Shown one piece after another: positions 43,556 to 52,377 of a DNA stretch of 64,000 nt. The number at the start of each line of letters is the position of its first letter. Positions within the stretch are counted from its first letter, which is position 1. Both the position numbers and the translations under genes were made by a program. The notes beneath the pieces were generated by a model that searched no databases, was not told where the DNA came from, and was given only the letters and a program-made list of their open reading frames with translations. Source of the stretch: Streptomyces showdoensis (GTDB lineage: Bacteria; Actinomycetota; Actinomycetes; Streptomycetales; Streptomycetaceae); the NCBI RefSeq assembly GCF_039535475.1, contig NZ_BAAAXG010000002.1:124001-188000 (forward strand). The letters are read 5' to 3'.

Positions 43556-46414
43556 ATGAGCCGGACGGGAAGCATGGGCCAAGACCTTACGGCCCGTCCG
43601 AGGAACGGCTTTCCCTCTTTGCTCACCGACCCATGGGAGGAGTTCGCGGTGGAACTGGTGGAGCGCGAAGTACCGCTGGCGCTGCTGTCCGTACTGGCCG
43701 AACAGGCACGGGACGGACACGGGCGTGCCGTCCTGGTCTCCGGACCGGTGGCGGCGGGCAAGAGCGTCCTGCTGCACGACTTCGCCGACCTCGCCCTGAG
43801 CCTGGGCATGCTCACCCTGTCGGCACTGGCCTCCGAGGCCGAGCGGCACCTGCCCCTGGGCGTGGTCCGGCAGCTCGTCGACGACGCGCCGCTGGACGAG
43901 GAGGACCGGACGCGGGCCGTGGAGCTCATCGAGCGCGGCGTGCACGCGGCCCGCCACCAGGGACCCGGCGCCCGGATGGACGCCGGCATCGTGCACGGGC
44001 TCTGCACCGTCCTGCTGGAACTGGCCGAACGCTGCCCGCTGTTCCTGTCCGTCGACGACGTGGAACAGGCCGACCAGGCCTCGCTGACCTGCCTGGCGTA
44101 CCTGGCGCGCCGCCTCAACAACGCCCGGGTGCTCGCGGCGTTCACGCACAGCGGCCACGGGTGCGACACCGACTTCCGCTTCGGCGCCGACCTGCTGCGG
44201 CAGCCCAACTGCCACCGCGTCGAGGTCACCCCGCTCTCCCCGGCGGGCGTCCGGGCGCTGACGGCCCAGCACCTGGGCGAGGCGGTCGCCGACGAGCGGT
44301 CCGCCGACTGGTACGCCTACAGCGGGGGCAACCCGCTGCTGGTCGAGGCGCTGGTCCGCGACCACCTGGGCGGCGGCGAGGCCGGCCCCCGCTACCGCGA
44401 GGCCGTCCTGTCCTGCCTGCGCCGCAGCTGCCCGGACATGCTCCGCGCGCTGAACGGCTACGTGGTGCTGGGGGAGTGGGACCACCTGGACGGTCTTGTG
44501 GACCTCAGCCCGGCCCGGACCACGGAGGCGGTGCACGCGCTGATCGCCGGCGGACTGCTCACCATGGACGGCTTCCGGCACGAGGCCGCCCGCTCCGCGG
44601 TGGCCGGCGCGATCGAGGCCGACGAACTCGCCCGGCTGCACGCCCGCGCGGCCTTCCACGCCCACGAGCGCGGCGCCGGCACCACGGTCGTCGCCGGCCA
44701 CCTGCTGCACGTCGACGCGCCCGCCCGGGGCGGTGTGCTGCAGGAGCCCTGGGCGCTGCCGGCGCTGGAGGACGCCGCGGCGCACGCCCTGCGCGACGGC
44801 GCGGCCGACCGGGCGGTGGACTGCCTCCGGCTGGCCCGGACCGTCTGCGCGGACCCGCTCCGCAGGTCACGCATCACCGCCGCCCTGATCCGGGCCGAGT
44901 GGAGCATCAACCCCGGTGTCTCCAGCGGCCGGCTCGGCGAACTTGTCGAGGCCATGCGCAAGGGCTGCCTGCGGGGCGCCGACGCGCTCACCCTGGCCCG
45001 GGCGCTGCTCTGGCACGGCCGATTCGAACAGGCCCAGGAGGTCCTCGGCCACCTGGCCGGCTCCGGCCAGACGACCGACCCGGAGACGGCCACCGAACTG
45101 CAGATCACCCGGCGCAGGCTCCGGCACACCTACCCGTCGTTCCTGGCCGCGCTCGGCCCGCGGTCCGGCGCCGGACGTCCCCCCACCCACTCGGTGAGCG
45201 CCGACCGCCGCCTGCAGGCGGTGTCCGCGCTGGCCGCCGTGCTCAGCGAGGGCCCCCACCACGAGGCCGTCGGCGTGGCCCAGCGGGTGCTCCACGGCAC
45301 CCGCCCCGACGAACTGTCCACCGAGACCGTCGAAAGCGCCCTCCTCACCCTCGCCTACAGCGGGCGCGCCGAACGCGCGACCGCCTGGTGCGACCTCTTC
45401 CTCGACCGGATGGAGGCCCGGCACACGCCGAGCCGCCGGGCCAGGCTCGGCGCGGTGCGGGCCGAGATCGCCCTGCGCCGGGGCGACCTGTCCGACGCCC
45501 GGCGCTACGCGAGCGAGGCGCTCGCCACCCTGCCGGCGATCAGCTGGGGGGTGACCGTCGGCGCGCCCCTGAGCACCCTGATCCTGGCCACCACCGCGAT
45601 GGGCCGCTACGACGAGGCGCAGACCTATCTGGACCACCGCGTCCCGGAGGCGATGTTCGAGACCCGCTACGGCATGCACTACCACTACGCGCGGGCCCGG
45701 TTCGGACTCGCCACCGGCTACCTGGAGATGGCCCTGGAGGACCTGCGCCGCTGCGGTGCCAAGCTGTCCCAGTGGGGGATGGACACGCCCGGCCTGATCC
45801 CCTGGCGCACCGACGCCGCCGAGGTGTACCTGGGCCTGGGCCGTCCCGAGGACGCCCGGCGGATGCTCGCCGAGCAGTCGGCCAAGTTCACCTTCATGCC
45901 GAACCGGGTCCGCGGCACCGCGAGCCGGGTCCTCGCCGGAGCCAGCGCCCCGGCGCACCGGCCGACGCTGCTGCGCCAGGCGGCCGAACTGCTGCAGTCC
46001 GACGACGGCGACCGGTACGAACTCGCCCTGGCCTTCGCCGACCTGGCCCGCGCCTACCGCACCCTGGGGGAGTTCCGGCGCGCCGCGGCGGCCGAGCGCC
46101 GGGCGGTCATCGTGGCCGCCGACTGCCATGCCGAGGCACTGGTGCGGGGCCTGGCGGTGGAGAGCGCCACCGCGCTGCCGGCACCGTCCGACGGCGGCGA
46201 CGGGCTCACCGAGGCGGAGCGCCGGGTGGCCCAGATGGCGGCCGTCGGCTGTTCCAACCGGGAGATCGCCGAAGGCCTGCACGTCACGGTCAGCACCGTC
46301 GAGCAGCATCTGACCCGGACCTACCGGAAGCTGCGCATCAGCCGCCGCGCGGACCTGCCGCCCCTGCTGGGCGGGCCGGTGACCGGAGACCTCACGGAGG
46401 CGCGAAGGCGGTGA
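43556..46414 (+). CDS. LuxR-family transcriptional regulator with AAA ATPase domain (LAL-like)
   Basis: A 952-residue regulator. P-loop VLVSGPVAAGKSVLLHDFA near residues 56-74, with Walker B LFLSVDDVEQADQ ~160. A long helical sensor region with tetratricopeptide character follows. The C-terminal LuxR HTH is LTEAERRVAQMAAVGCSNRE then IAEGLHVTVSTVEQHLTRTYRKL. Large ATPase-LuxR proteins are common pathway activators in actinomycete clusters. An internal ATG at 43574 is an alternative start. It is the best candidate for binding the TAGGGGTTG inverted repeats; that is inference. Confidence 0.88.
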   Translation: MSRTGSMGQDLTARPRNGFPSLLTDPWEEFAVELVEREVPLALLSVLAEQARDGHGRAVLVSGPVAAGKSVLLHDFADLALSLGMLTLSALASEAERHLPLGVVRQLVDDAPLDEEDRTRAVELIERGVHAARHQGPGARMDAGIVHGLCTVLLELAERCPLFLSVDDVEQADQASLTCLAYLARRLNNARVLAAFTHSGHGCDTDFRFGADLLRQPNCHRVEVTPLSPAGVRALTAQHLGEAVADERSADWYAYSGGNPLLVEALVRDHLGGGEAGPRYREAVLSCLRRSCPDMLRALNGYVVLGEWDHLDGLVDLSPARTTEAVHALIAGGLLTMDGFRHEAARSAVAGAIEADELARLHARAAFHAHERGAGTTVVAGHLLHVDAPARGGVLQEPWALPALEDAAAHALRDGAADRAVDCLRLARTVCADPLRRSRITAALIRAEWSINPGVSSGRLGELVEAMRKGCLRGADALTLARALLWHGRFEQAQEVLGHLAGSGQTTDPETATELQITRRRLRHTYPSFLAALGPRSGAGRPPTHSVSADRRLQAVSALAAVLSEGPHHEAVGVAQRVLHGTRPDELSTETVESALLTLAYSGRAERATAWCDLFLDRMEARHTPSRRARLGAVRAEIALRRGDLSDARRYASEALATLPAISWGVTVGAPLSTLILATTAMGRYDEAQTYLDHRVPEAMFETRYGMHYHYARARFGLATGYLEMALEDLRRCGAKLSQWGMDTPGLIPWRTDAAEVYLGLGRPEDARRMLAEQSAKFTFMPNRVRGTASRVLAGASAPAHRPTLLRQAAELLQSDDGDRYELALAFADLARAYRTLGEFRRAAAAERRAVIVAADCHAEALVRGLAVESATALPAPSDGGDGLTEAERRVAQMAAVGCSNREIAEGLHVTVSTVEQHLTRTYRKLRISRRADLPPLLGGPVTGDLTEARRR

Positions 46415-46533
46415 GCGCGCACGGCGGTTCCGGCCGCGGCGGGCCGCCGCCGTCCCGGAGCCCACCGCACCTGACGACCTGACATCCCGCCGACGCATCC
46501 CCGGCCCCTCGGGCAACACCGCTCACTGGACAG

Positions 46534-46545
46534 ACCCGATCGGGT
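46534..46545. promoter_or_regulatory. 12-bp perfect palindrome upstream of the SARP gene
   Basis: ACCCGATCGGGT, 65 nt before the ATG at 46611. It may be an operator for the SARP gene. Nothing else is notable in the 196-nt gap after the LuxR gene. Confidence 0.4.
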
Positions 46546-46610
46546 TAGGTAGATATGGTGTTGCTGCGTAGCTGACCGGCGGAAATCGTGTCTGGATGTG
46601 AAGGACGGTC

Positions 46611-49600
46611 ATGCGCTTTCGATTACTCGGGCCGTTGGAAGTCGTCGGTCCCGGTGGCCCGGCGCTGATCACCGCCGAGCGTCAGCGCATCGTCCTGGCG
46701 GTCCTGCTCCTGGAGCCCAACCGGATCGTCCCGATGGGCCGGCTCGTCGACGCGGTCTGGGGTGCCTCCCCGCCGCCCACCGCGCGCGCCCAGATCCAGA
46801 TCTGCGTCTCCATCGTCCGCGCCAGCATGGCGAAGGCCGGCCTGCCCGACGTCATCCAGACCCGGTCGCCGGGCTACTTCGTCGAGGTCGAGGACGAGGA
46901 GCTGGACCTCCAGGTCTTCGAGCGGACCGCGTCCGCCGGGCGGACCGCCGCCGAGGCCGGCCGCTTCGAGGAGGCGGCCACCGCCTTCGAGAGCGCCCTC
47001 GGGCTCTGGCGCGGCTCCGCGTGCTTCGGCGGCGGCATCACCAGCACCGTGCTCCAGGCCCCGGCCGCCCGGCTCGACGAACAGCGGCTCGCCGTCGTCG
47101 AGCAGTGGGTGGACGCGCGCCTCGCCCTCGGGCTGCACCAGCAGCTCGTGGCCCGGCTGATCGACCTGGTGATGCAGAACCCGCTCCGCGAGCGCCTGCG
47201 CGCCCAGCTCATGGTGGCGCTGTCCCGGTCGGGCCGCCAGGCCGAGGCGCTGGAGGTCTACCGGCGGGGCCGGCGCGAGCTGATCGACGAACTCGGCATC
47301 GAGCCGGGGGAGGAGCTCCGCAGGCTCCAGGAGTCCATCCTGGCCGGCCGGCTGGACGGCGCCCCGCAGACCGTCGCGGTGCCGGTGGTCCGTACCGCGG
47401 CACCGGCGGCGCCCCCCGCCCCCGCGGAGCCGTCGGCGTCGGCGGCGCCCGTGGCACCGGCCGCGGCCGCGCCGGGCGTCGAGCCGCCGGCCGTCCCCCC
47501 GCCTGCTGCCCGGCGCCATCGCCGACTTCACCGGACGCGACGACCTGCTCGCCCGGCTCAAACGCGCGCTGGAGGAGGACCCGGAGACCTCGTACGCCCT
47601 GCGGATCGTCTCGATCACCGGCCGGGGCGGCGTCGGCAAGACCACCCTCGCGGTGCATCTCGGACACTCCTTGGCGAAACGATTCCCCGACGGCCAGATG
47701 TTCGCCAAGCTGCGCGGCCCCTCGGCCCAGCCGATCCTGCCGGCCCGCATCCTCGAACGCTTCCTGCGCAGCCTGGGGATACCGGGCTCGGCCATGCCGC
47801 AGACCATCGAGGAACGGGCGGAGCTGTTCCGGAACCTCATCGCCGACCGGCGCATGCTGATCGTCCTCGACGACGCGATCGACGAGGAGCAGGTGCGCTG
47901 GCTGTTACCCGGCTCCTCCAACTGTCCGGTCCTCATCACCAGCCGCTCCCGGCTCGCCGGCCTGGAGGGCGCCAGCTCCGTCCAGATCGACGTGTTCTCC
48001 ACCGAGCAGGCGCTGGAACTGCTCAGCCGGATCCTCGGCGCCGAGCGGGTCCACAGCGAACTGCCCAGCGCCCTCCAGCTGATCGAGCTCTGCGGCAACC
48101 TGGCGCTCGCGCTGCGGATCGTGGCGGCGCGGCTGGCCGCCCGGCCGCACTGGCCGCTGAGCAAGATGGTGGCCCGGCTCCGCGACGAGAGCCAGCGCCT
48201 GGACGAACTGACCCACGGCGGGGTCGGCGTCCGGGCCGGCCTGGCCATGGTCTACCAGGGTCTGCCCGCGGACGCCCAGCGCCTCTTCCGGCGCCTGTCC
48301 ATGCTGGAGGCGGCGGAGTTCTCCAGCTGGGTCGCGGCCCCCCTGCTCGACGTGGCCGTGGCGGAGGCCGAGGACGTCCTGGAGATCCTCGTCGACGCCC
48401 AGCTCGTCGACGTCGAGGTGGTGCGGGGCCGCCGGCCCCGCTACCGCCTGCACGACCTGGTCCGGGTCTACTCCCAGGAGTGCCTGGCCGAACACGAGAA
48501 CACCGCCGAGCGCTCCGTCGTGCTCGGCCGGGTGCTGAGCACCTGGCTGCTCCTGGTCGAGGAGGCGCACCGGCGGGCCTACGGCGGGGACCACACGCTC
48601 ATCCACGGCGACGCGCCGCGCCTGGCGCTGGACGCCTCGGTCCTCGACCGCGAACTCGACGACCCGCTGCGGTGGTTCGAGGACGAGCGGGCCAGCCTCA
48701 TCACGGCCGTCAGACAGGCCGCCGGCGCCGGGCTCGACGAGCTCTGCTGGGACCTGGCGCTGACCCTGGTCACCCTCTTCGAGATGTACGGCTACTTCGA
48801 CGACTGGCGCACCACGCACGAGATCGCGCTCGCGGTCACCCGGCACAACGACAACCGGCGCGGCCAGGCGGCGATGCTGTACTCCCTCGGTGCCCTGCAC
48901 ATGTTCGAGTACAAGCTGGACGAGGCACGGGGCAGGCTCGGGCCCGCCTGCGAGCTGTTCCGCCAGGTGGGCGACGTGCACGGCGAAGCCCTCGCCCTGC
49001 GCAACCTCGCCTTCGTCGACCGGATCCAGGGCCGCCTCGACGAGGCGATGGCCGGGTACGAGAAGGCCCTGGTCATGCTCTCCCAGGTGAACGACTCGAC
49101 CGCCGAGGCGCACGTCCTCAGCAACATGGCGCAGATCCACCTGGACCGCGGGCTGATCGCGGAGGGCAAGGAGACCATGGCGGCCGGTCTGGCGGCCGTG
49201 GAACGCTCGGGCAACCGGCGGGTCCGCGCGCAGATCCTGTGCCGCCTCGGCGAGGCGCATCTGCAGATCGACGAGGTGACCGAGGCCGAGTACGTGTTCA
49301 CCCAGGCGCTGGAGACCGTCCGCTCGGTCGGCGACCCGGTGGGCGAGTGCTACGCGCTGCGCGGCCTCGCCATGGTCCGGTCCCGCCAGGGGAGTCACGA
49401 CGCGGCGTACGAGATGCTGGAGGAGGCCGTCGGGATCGCCTCCCAGGCCCGCGAGTACCTCGCCATCGGCCGTATCCAGCTCTCGCTCGGCGAGGTGGCC
49501 GCGGACAAGGGCAGCTACGAACGCGCCAAGGAACACATCGACGCGGCCCTGGACGTCTTCGGGCGGATGCAGGCGACCCGCTGGCAGAAACAGGCCTCGC

Positions 49601-49662
49601 GCCTCATGAGCGAGGTCTGCGCGGCCTCCGACGCCGCCTACGCCCCGGCGAGCACGGGCTGA
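46611..49662 (+). pseudogene. SARP/AfsR-type regulator (BTAD, NB-ARC, TPR) with an apparent one-base frameshift
   Basis: N-terminal winged-helix DNA-binding and BTAD domains (MRFRLLGPLEVVGPGGPALI; LWRGSACFGGG; RELIDELGIEPGEELRRLQ) read in one frame from ATG 46611 to about 47500. The NB-ARC part (ADFTGRDDLLARLK, P-loop SITGRGGVGKTTLAVHLG) and C-terminal TPRs (to the stop at 49662) read in the next frame. The switch falls in TCCCCCCG at ~47495-47502: five Cs instead of six would restore one ~1016-residue protein. As given, translation from 46611 runs open to 49886 with a nonsense C-terminus. Could be a sequencing error or real loss. Leu codon 5 (46623) and the codon at 47905 are TTA, so expression should need bldA tRNA. 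Confidence 0.8.
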
Positions 49663-49688
49663 CGCCGGGCCCCCGGAGCCGGCGGCCG

Positions 49689-49710
49689 GGGACGGCGCCT
49701 CCGCCGTCCC
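49689..49710 (+). terminator. 9-bp hairpin downstream of the SARP gene
   Basis: GGGACGGCG (49689-49697) pairs with 49702-49710 around CCTC, 27 nt after the SARP stop. The rest of the 291-nt gap (49663-49953) is GC-rich with no convincing gene. Confidence 0.5.
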
Positions 49711-49953
49711 GGTACCCGGCCGAAGGGCCCGGGGGCCCGGCACCGGAACCGGCCAGCGAGGTGCGAAAACTCCCCCGTCCGCCGCGCCCGCGTGGCAGGA
49801 TGCCCGCCTCGGCGGCAAGCCCCGTCCCGGCGGCGGACGGCGGACGGTGGGAGGAAGGAAGGACGCCGCGGCGGCGGCGGGGCTGACGTTCGCAGACGGG
49901 GCGCATCCGGTGTCCCGTCCCACAAAGGATGCAATCGATGAGGCCGGTGTCAC

Positions 49954-50283
49954 GTGAAGCTCGGAGTGAGTGTCTCTGATGGAACCAATGGGCGGCCCGT
50001 CGACGGGCTGATGATCCGCATCGAACGACCCAGCCCGGACGAATGGCGGACCGTGTGGCACGGGCTGACCGGGCAGGACGGGCGGCTGGACCGTCCCTCC
50101 CTGCCGGAGGACGAGCCCGGGCCGTTCCGGCTGGTCCTGGAGACCGACCGGTATTTCACGACGCTCGGGATGCGGCCGTTCTACAGTCACATCGCGGTCG
50201 CGTTCGCGGAGTGGGAGGCGGACCAGGAGATCCCGATCGTGATCGCCCCCCATGGATACGCGGTGTGCGCCGTCGGCCAGTAG
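49954..50283 (+). CDS. Degenerate transthyretin/5-hydroxyisourate hydrolase-like protein 1
   Basis: A 109-residue beta-sandwich-like protein. The pattern VSVSDGTNGRPVDGLMIRIE, then LPEDEPGPFRLVLETDRYF, FYSHIAVAF and IPIVIAPHGYAV follows the HIUase/transthyretin fold strand by strand. The catalytic His of THVLD is replaced (SVSDG), the Arg of 'ARTDADGR' is missing, and the C-terminal YRGS is absent. It should therefore not hydrolyse hydroxyisourate. Two such paralogues flank a microprotein gene and precede the StrR-like regulator. Function unknown; a ligand-binding or scaffold role is a guess. GTG 49954 chosen; only a distant GAGG upstream. Confidence 0.65.
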   Translation: MKLGVSVSDGTNGRPVDGLMIRIERPSPDEWRTVWHGLTGQDGRLDRPSLPEDEPGPFRLVLETDRYFTTLGMRPFYSHIAVAFAEWEADQEIPIVIAPHGYAVCAVGQ

Positions 50284-50544
50284 CCGCGGCCCACGGAAGA
50301 CGCCCGGCGGCAGCGTGGAAGACGCACGTCCGAGGCGCTGAGGACGGACGGACACAGGCGACCCCACCCCGGTCGCCCCCTGCGGTGGCGCGGCCGCGGG
50401 CGAAGGCGATCCCTTCCCCGGGCACCCCGCCGAGGGCGCTTAGCGAGGACTTAGCGTTCCAGTAGGAGGACGAAAACGGAGCTCACTTAACTGGAGGCAT
50501 CCACCCGGGCCTCCGGGTCACGAGTTTCCGTAGGGGAGATCGAC

Positions 50545-50622
50545 ATGCTGGCACTGCTCAACACCCTGGCCGGTTTCGGATTCGCGGGCTTCTTCACCAC
50601 GGACGACACGATCTGGGGCTGA
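50545..50622 (+). CDS. 25-residue microprotein between two transthyretin-like genes
   Basis: ATG 50545 has GGGGAG 7 nt upstream and an in-frame TAA about 60 nt further up, so the ORF is well bounded. The product starts MLALLNTLAG, has a Phe/Gly middle (FGFAGF) and ends FTTDDTIWG. It has no Cys and no basic residue. The next gene starts 7 nt after its stop, so it looks like part of an operon. It could be a RiPP-like precursor, a signalling peptide or a leader peptide. I do not recognise it. The 261 nt before it (50284-50544) hold no other gene I can support. Confidence 0.5.
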   Translation: MLALLNTLAGFGFAGFFTTDDTIWG

Positions 50623-50629
50623 CGCGGAC

Positions 50630-50992
50630 ATGAGCATCTCGGTTCGGGTCATCGACTCCACCAACGGCTGCCCGGTCGCCGACCTGGCCGTCGCCCTGCA
50701 CACCAGGGACCACGGCGCATGGCCCGTGGTGGCCAGGTCGAGGACCGACAGCGCCGGCAACGCCGGCTCGTGGAACGGCCAGGCCCTCCCGCTCGGCTCC
50801 TACCGACTGGTCCTGGAGACCGGCGACTACTTCGCCGACCGGGCCGTCGACAGCATGTACGCCGAGGTCATCGTCTCGCTCCACTACCAGGGCGACCCGA
50901 GCGACCTGCACATCCAGGTGCTGTTGAGCCCCTTCTCGTACACCACCTACCGGGGGCACGTCCCCTGGACGGTGCCGGCCGAGAAGGTCTGA
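50630..50992 (+). CDS. Degenerate transthyretin/5-hydroxyisourate hydrolase-like protein 2
   Basis: A 120-residue paralogue of the 49954 gene. VRVIDSTNGCPVADLAVALH, RTDSAGNAGSW, LPLGSYRLVLETGDYFADR, YAEVIVSLHYQGDPSDLHIQ and LLSPFSYTTYRGHVPW align with HIUase. It keeps a Arg-Thr-Asp and a C-terminal YRG, but YRGS is YRGH plus an extension, and the N-terminal catalytic His is Arg. Enzyme activity on hydroxyisourate is unlikely. Its start is 8 nt beyond the microprotein stop. Confidence 0.7.
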   Translation: MSISVRVIDSTNGCPVADLAVALHTRDHGAWPVVARSRTDSAGNAGSWNGQALPLGSYRLVLETGDYFADRAVDSMYAEVIVSLHYQGDPSDLHIQVLLSPFSYTTYRGHVPWTVPAEKV

Positions 50993-51044
50993 GGCGGGGC
51001 GGGCGGCGCGCGGGCACGGCGCAGGGGCACCGCAAGCGGAAGGG

Positions 51045-52085
51045 GTGGAACAGTTGTTGGACACATCGGAGTCGCCGATTCACACCGTGCCGGTCGAATC
51101 CCTGCTGCCGGCGGACTCGCCGCGGCTGGAGGGCCTGAACGAGGACCACGCGCGGGCCCTGGCGGAGAGCGGGACGGAGTTCGAACCGATCCTCGTGCAC
51201 CGGGACACGGGCCGGGTGATCGACGGCATGCACCGGCTGCGGGCCGTGGTCCTGCGCGGGGAACACCGCATCGCCGTCCGGCACGTCGACGGGGCCTCGG
51301 CCGATCTCTTCATCCGGTCGGTGCAGGCCAACATCCGGCACGGCCTCCCGCTGACGCTGGGGGACCGCAAGGCGGCGGTCCTGCGCATCCTCACGACCCA
51401 CCCGCACTGGTCGGACCGGGCCATCGCCGCCGTCACAGGGGTGTCGCCCAAGACGGTAGGGGTCGTACGGGGCAAACGTTCGACTGAGGAATCTCCTCAG
51501 TCGAACCCCTCGCTCCCGCGCGTCGGCAGGGACGGCCGGGCCCGCCCGGCGGACATGCCGGAGCGGCGGGAGAAGGCCCGCTCCCTGCTCACGGAGCGGC
51601 CCCGCGCGACCCTGCGCGAGGTGGCCCAGGAAGCCGGGGTCTCCGTCAGCACGGCCCACCGCCTGCGGCAGGAACTGCGCTCCGGCGCCCCGGACCCCGA
51701 CGAGCGGGCACCGGGGGCGCGCGGGGACTCCCCGTACCTCGCCGCACTCGTGGCGGCGCCCCCGCGCTACACGGGCCTGGCCGCCCTGCCGTCCCCGGCG
51801 GACCGCTCCCCGCGCGGGGTCCCGGGCATCCGGGTGCGGGCCCTGGACGTCCTGTCCAACGACCCCTCGATCCGCTTCACGGACAGCGGCCGGGCCCTGC
51901 TGCGCTGGCTCAACGGCCAAGCGCAGGGGCTGGCGGCCGGCGAGCAGCTGCTGGCCGCCGTCCCCCCGCACTGCGCCCGCGCCCTCACCGAGGTGATGAG
52001 CCACTACGCCCGGGAATGGGAACGGCTGGCCGCCGGGATGCAGCGCACCGACCCCGTGAACGGGGCCTGGCGGGCCGTCCGTTGA
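51045..52085 (+). CDS. StrR-family (ParB-like HTH) pathway activator
   Basis: A 346-residue protein. The N-terminal ParB/Spo0J-like domain has ILVHRDTGRVIDGMHRLRAV and FIRSVQANIRHGLPLTLGDR; the HTH is HWSDRAIAAVTGVSPKTVGVV; then RSTEESPQSN and RVGRDGRARP, a StrR/NovG/Bbr hallmark; a second HTH is ATLREVAQEAGVSVSTAHRL. StrR-type regulators activate aminoglycoside, aminocoumarin and Hpg-containing glycopeptide clusters. GTG 51045 follows GGAAGGG closely. A perfect StrR-type operator lies inside this coding sequence (51478-51506), suggesting autoregulation. Confidence 0.88.
   Translation: MEQLLDTSESPIHTVPVESLLPADSPRLEGLNEDHARALAESGTEFEPILVHRDTGRVIDGMHRLRAVVLRGEHRIAVRHVDGASADLFIRSVQANIRHGLPLTLGDRKAAVLRILTTHPHWSDRAIAAVTGVSPKTVGVVRGKRSTEESPQSNPSLPRVGRDGRARPADMPERREKARSLLTERPRATLREVAQEAGVSVSTAHRLRQELRSGAPDPDERAPGARGDSPYLAALVAAPPRYTGLAALPSPADRSPRGVPGIRVRALDVLSNDPSIRFTDSGRALLRWLNGQAQGLAAGEQLLAAVPPHCARALTEVMSHYAREWERLAAGMQRTDPVNGAWRAVR
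51478..51506. promoter_or_regulatory. StrR-type operator inside the regulator gene
   Basis: GTTCGACTG-N11-CAGTCGAAC, which matches the published StrR/Bbr consensus spacing and arms. The palindrome extends to 13-bp perfect arms (51478-51490 and 51494-51506) around ATC. It encodes the conserved RSTEESPQSN segment, so part of the match may be forced by codons. Confidence 0.6.
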
Positions 52086-52288
52086 GACCGCCGCCGACCG
52101 GGCCCCGCGCCGTTCCACGGACCGGCGGCGGGCCCGGGGAAAACCTTCTGCGCGGCTCACTTCGTCGTTACGGTGAGACGCGAAACGAGGGGGCGGGCAT
52201 CGGGCCCGCGGGCTCTCCGGCCGCCCTCCCCTCGCCCGGATCCGTTCTGCCGATCCGAGTGATCCGGTCCGCACGGCACGCCCCGGAC

Positions 52289-52308
52289 CGCGCCGACGCG
52301 TCGGCGCG
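52289..52308. promoter_or_regulatory. 20-bp perfect palindrome before the hydratase gene
   Basis: CGCGCCGACG and its exact complement CGTCGGCGCG abut with no spacer, 69 nt upstream of GTG 52378. It is an operator candidate for the 52-60 kb operon. The rest of the 292-nt gap after the StrR-like gene shows no gene. Confidence 0.45.
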
Positions 52309-52377
52309 CGAGACCGTCCGCGTACAGGAGACCGGCGGGACCGTGCGGCAGGCGCGATGTGTTCTGACAGGAGCAGA

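Noticed and set aside
46598..47860. Alternative frame overlapping the SARP gene as a separate gene
   Set aside because: No domain similarity; composition is that of an out-of-frame reading of the SARP and NB-ARC sequence.
49954..50992. Functional uricase-pathway HIUase genes
   Set aside because: Catalytic His/Arg and the YRGS tail are missing or altered, and no urate oxidase or OHCU decarboxylase is nearby.
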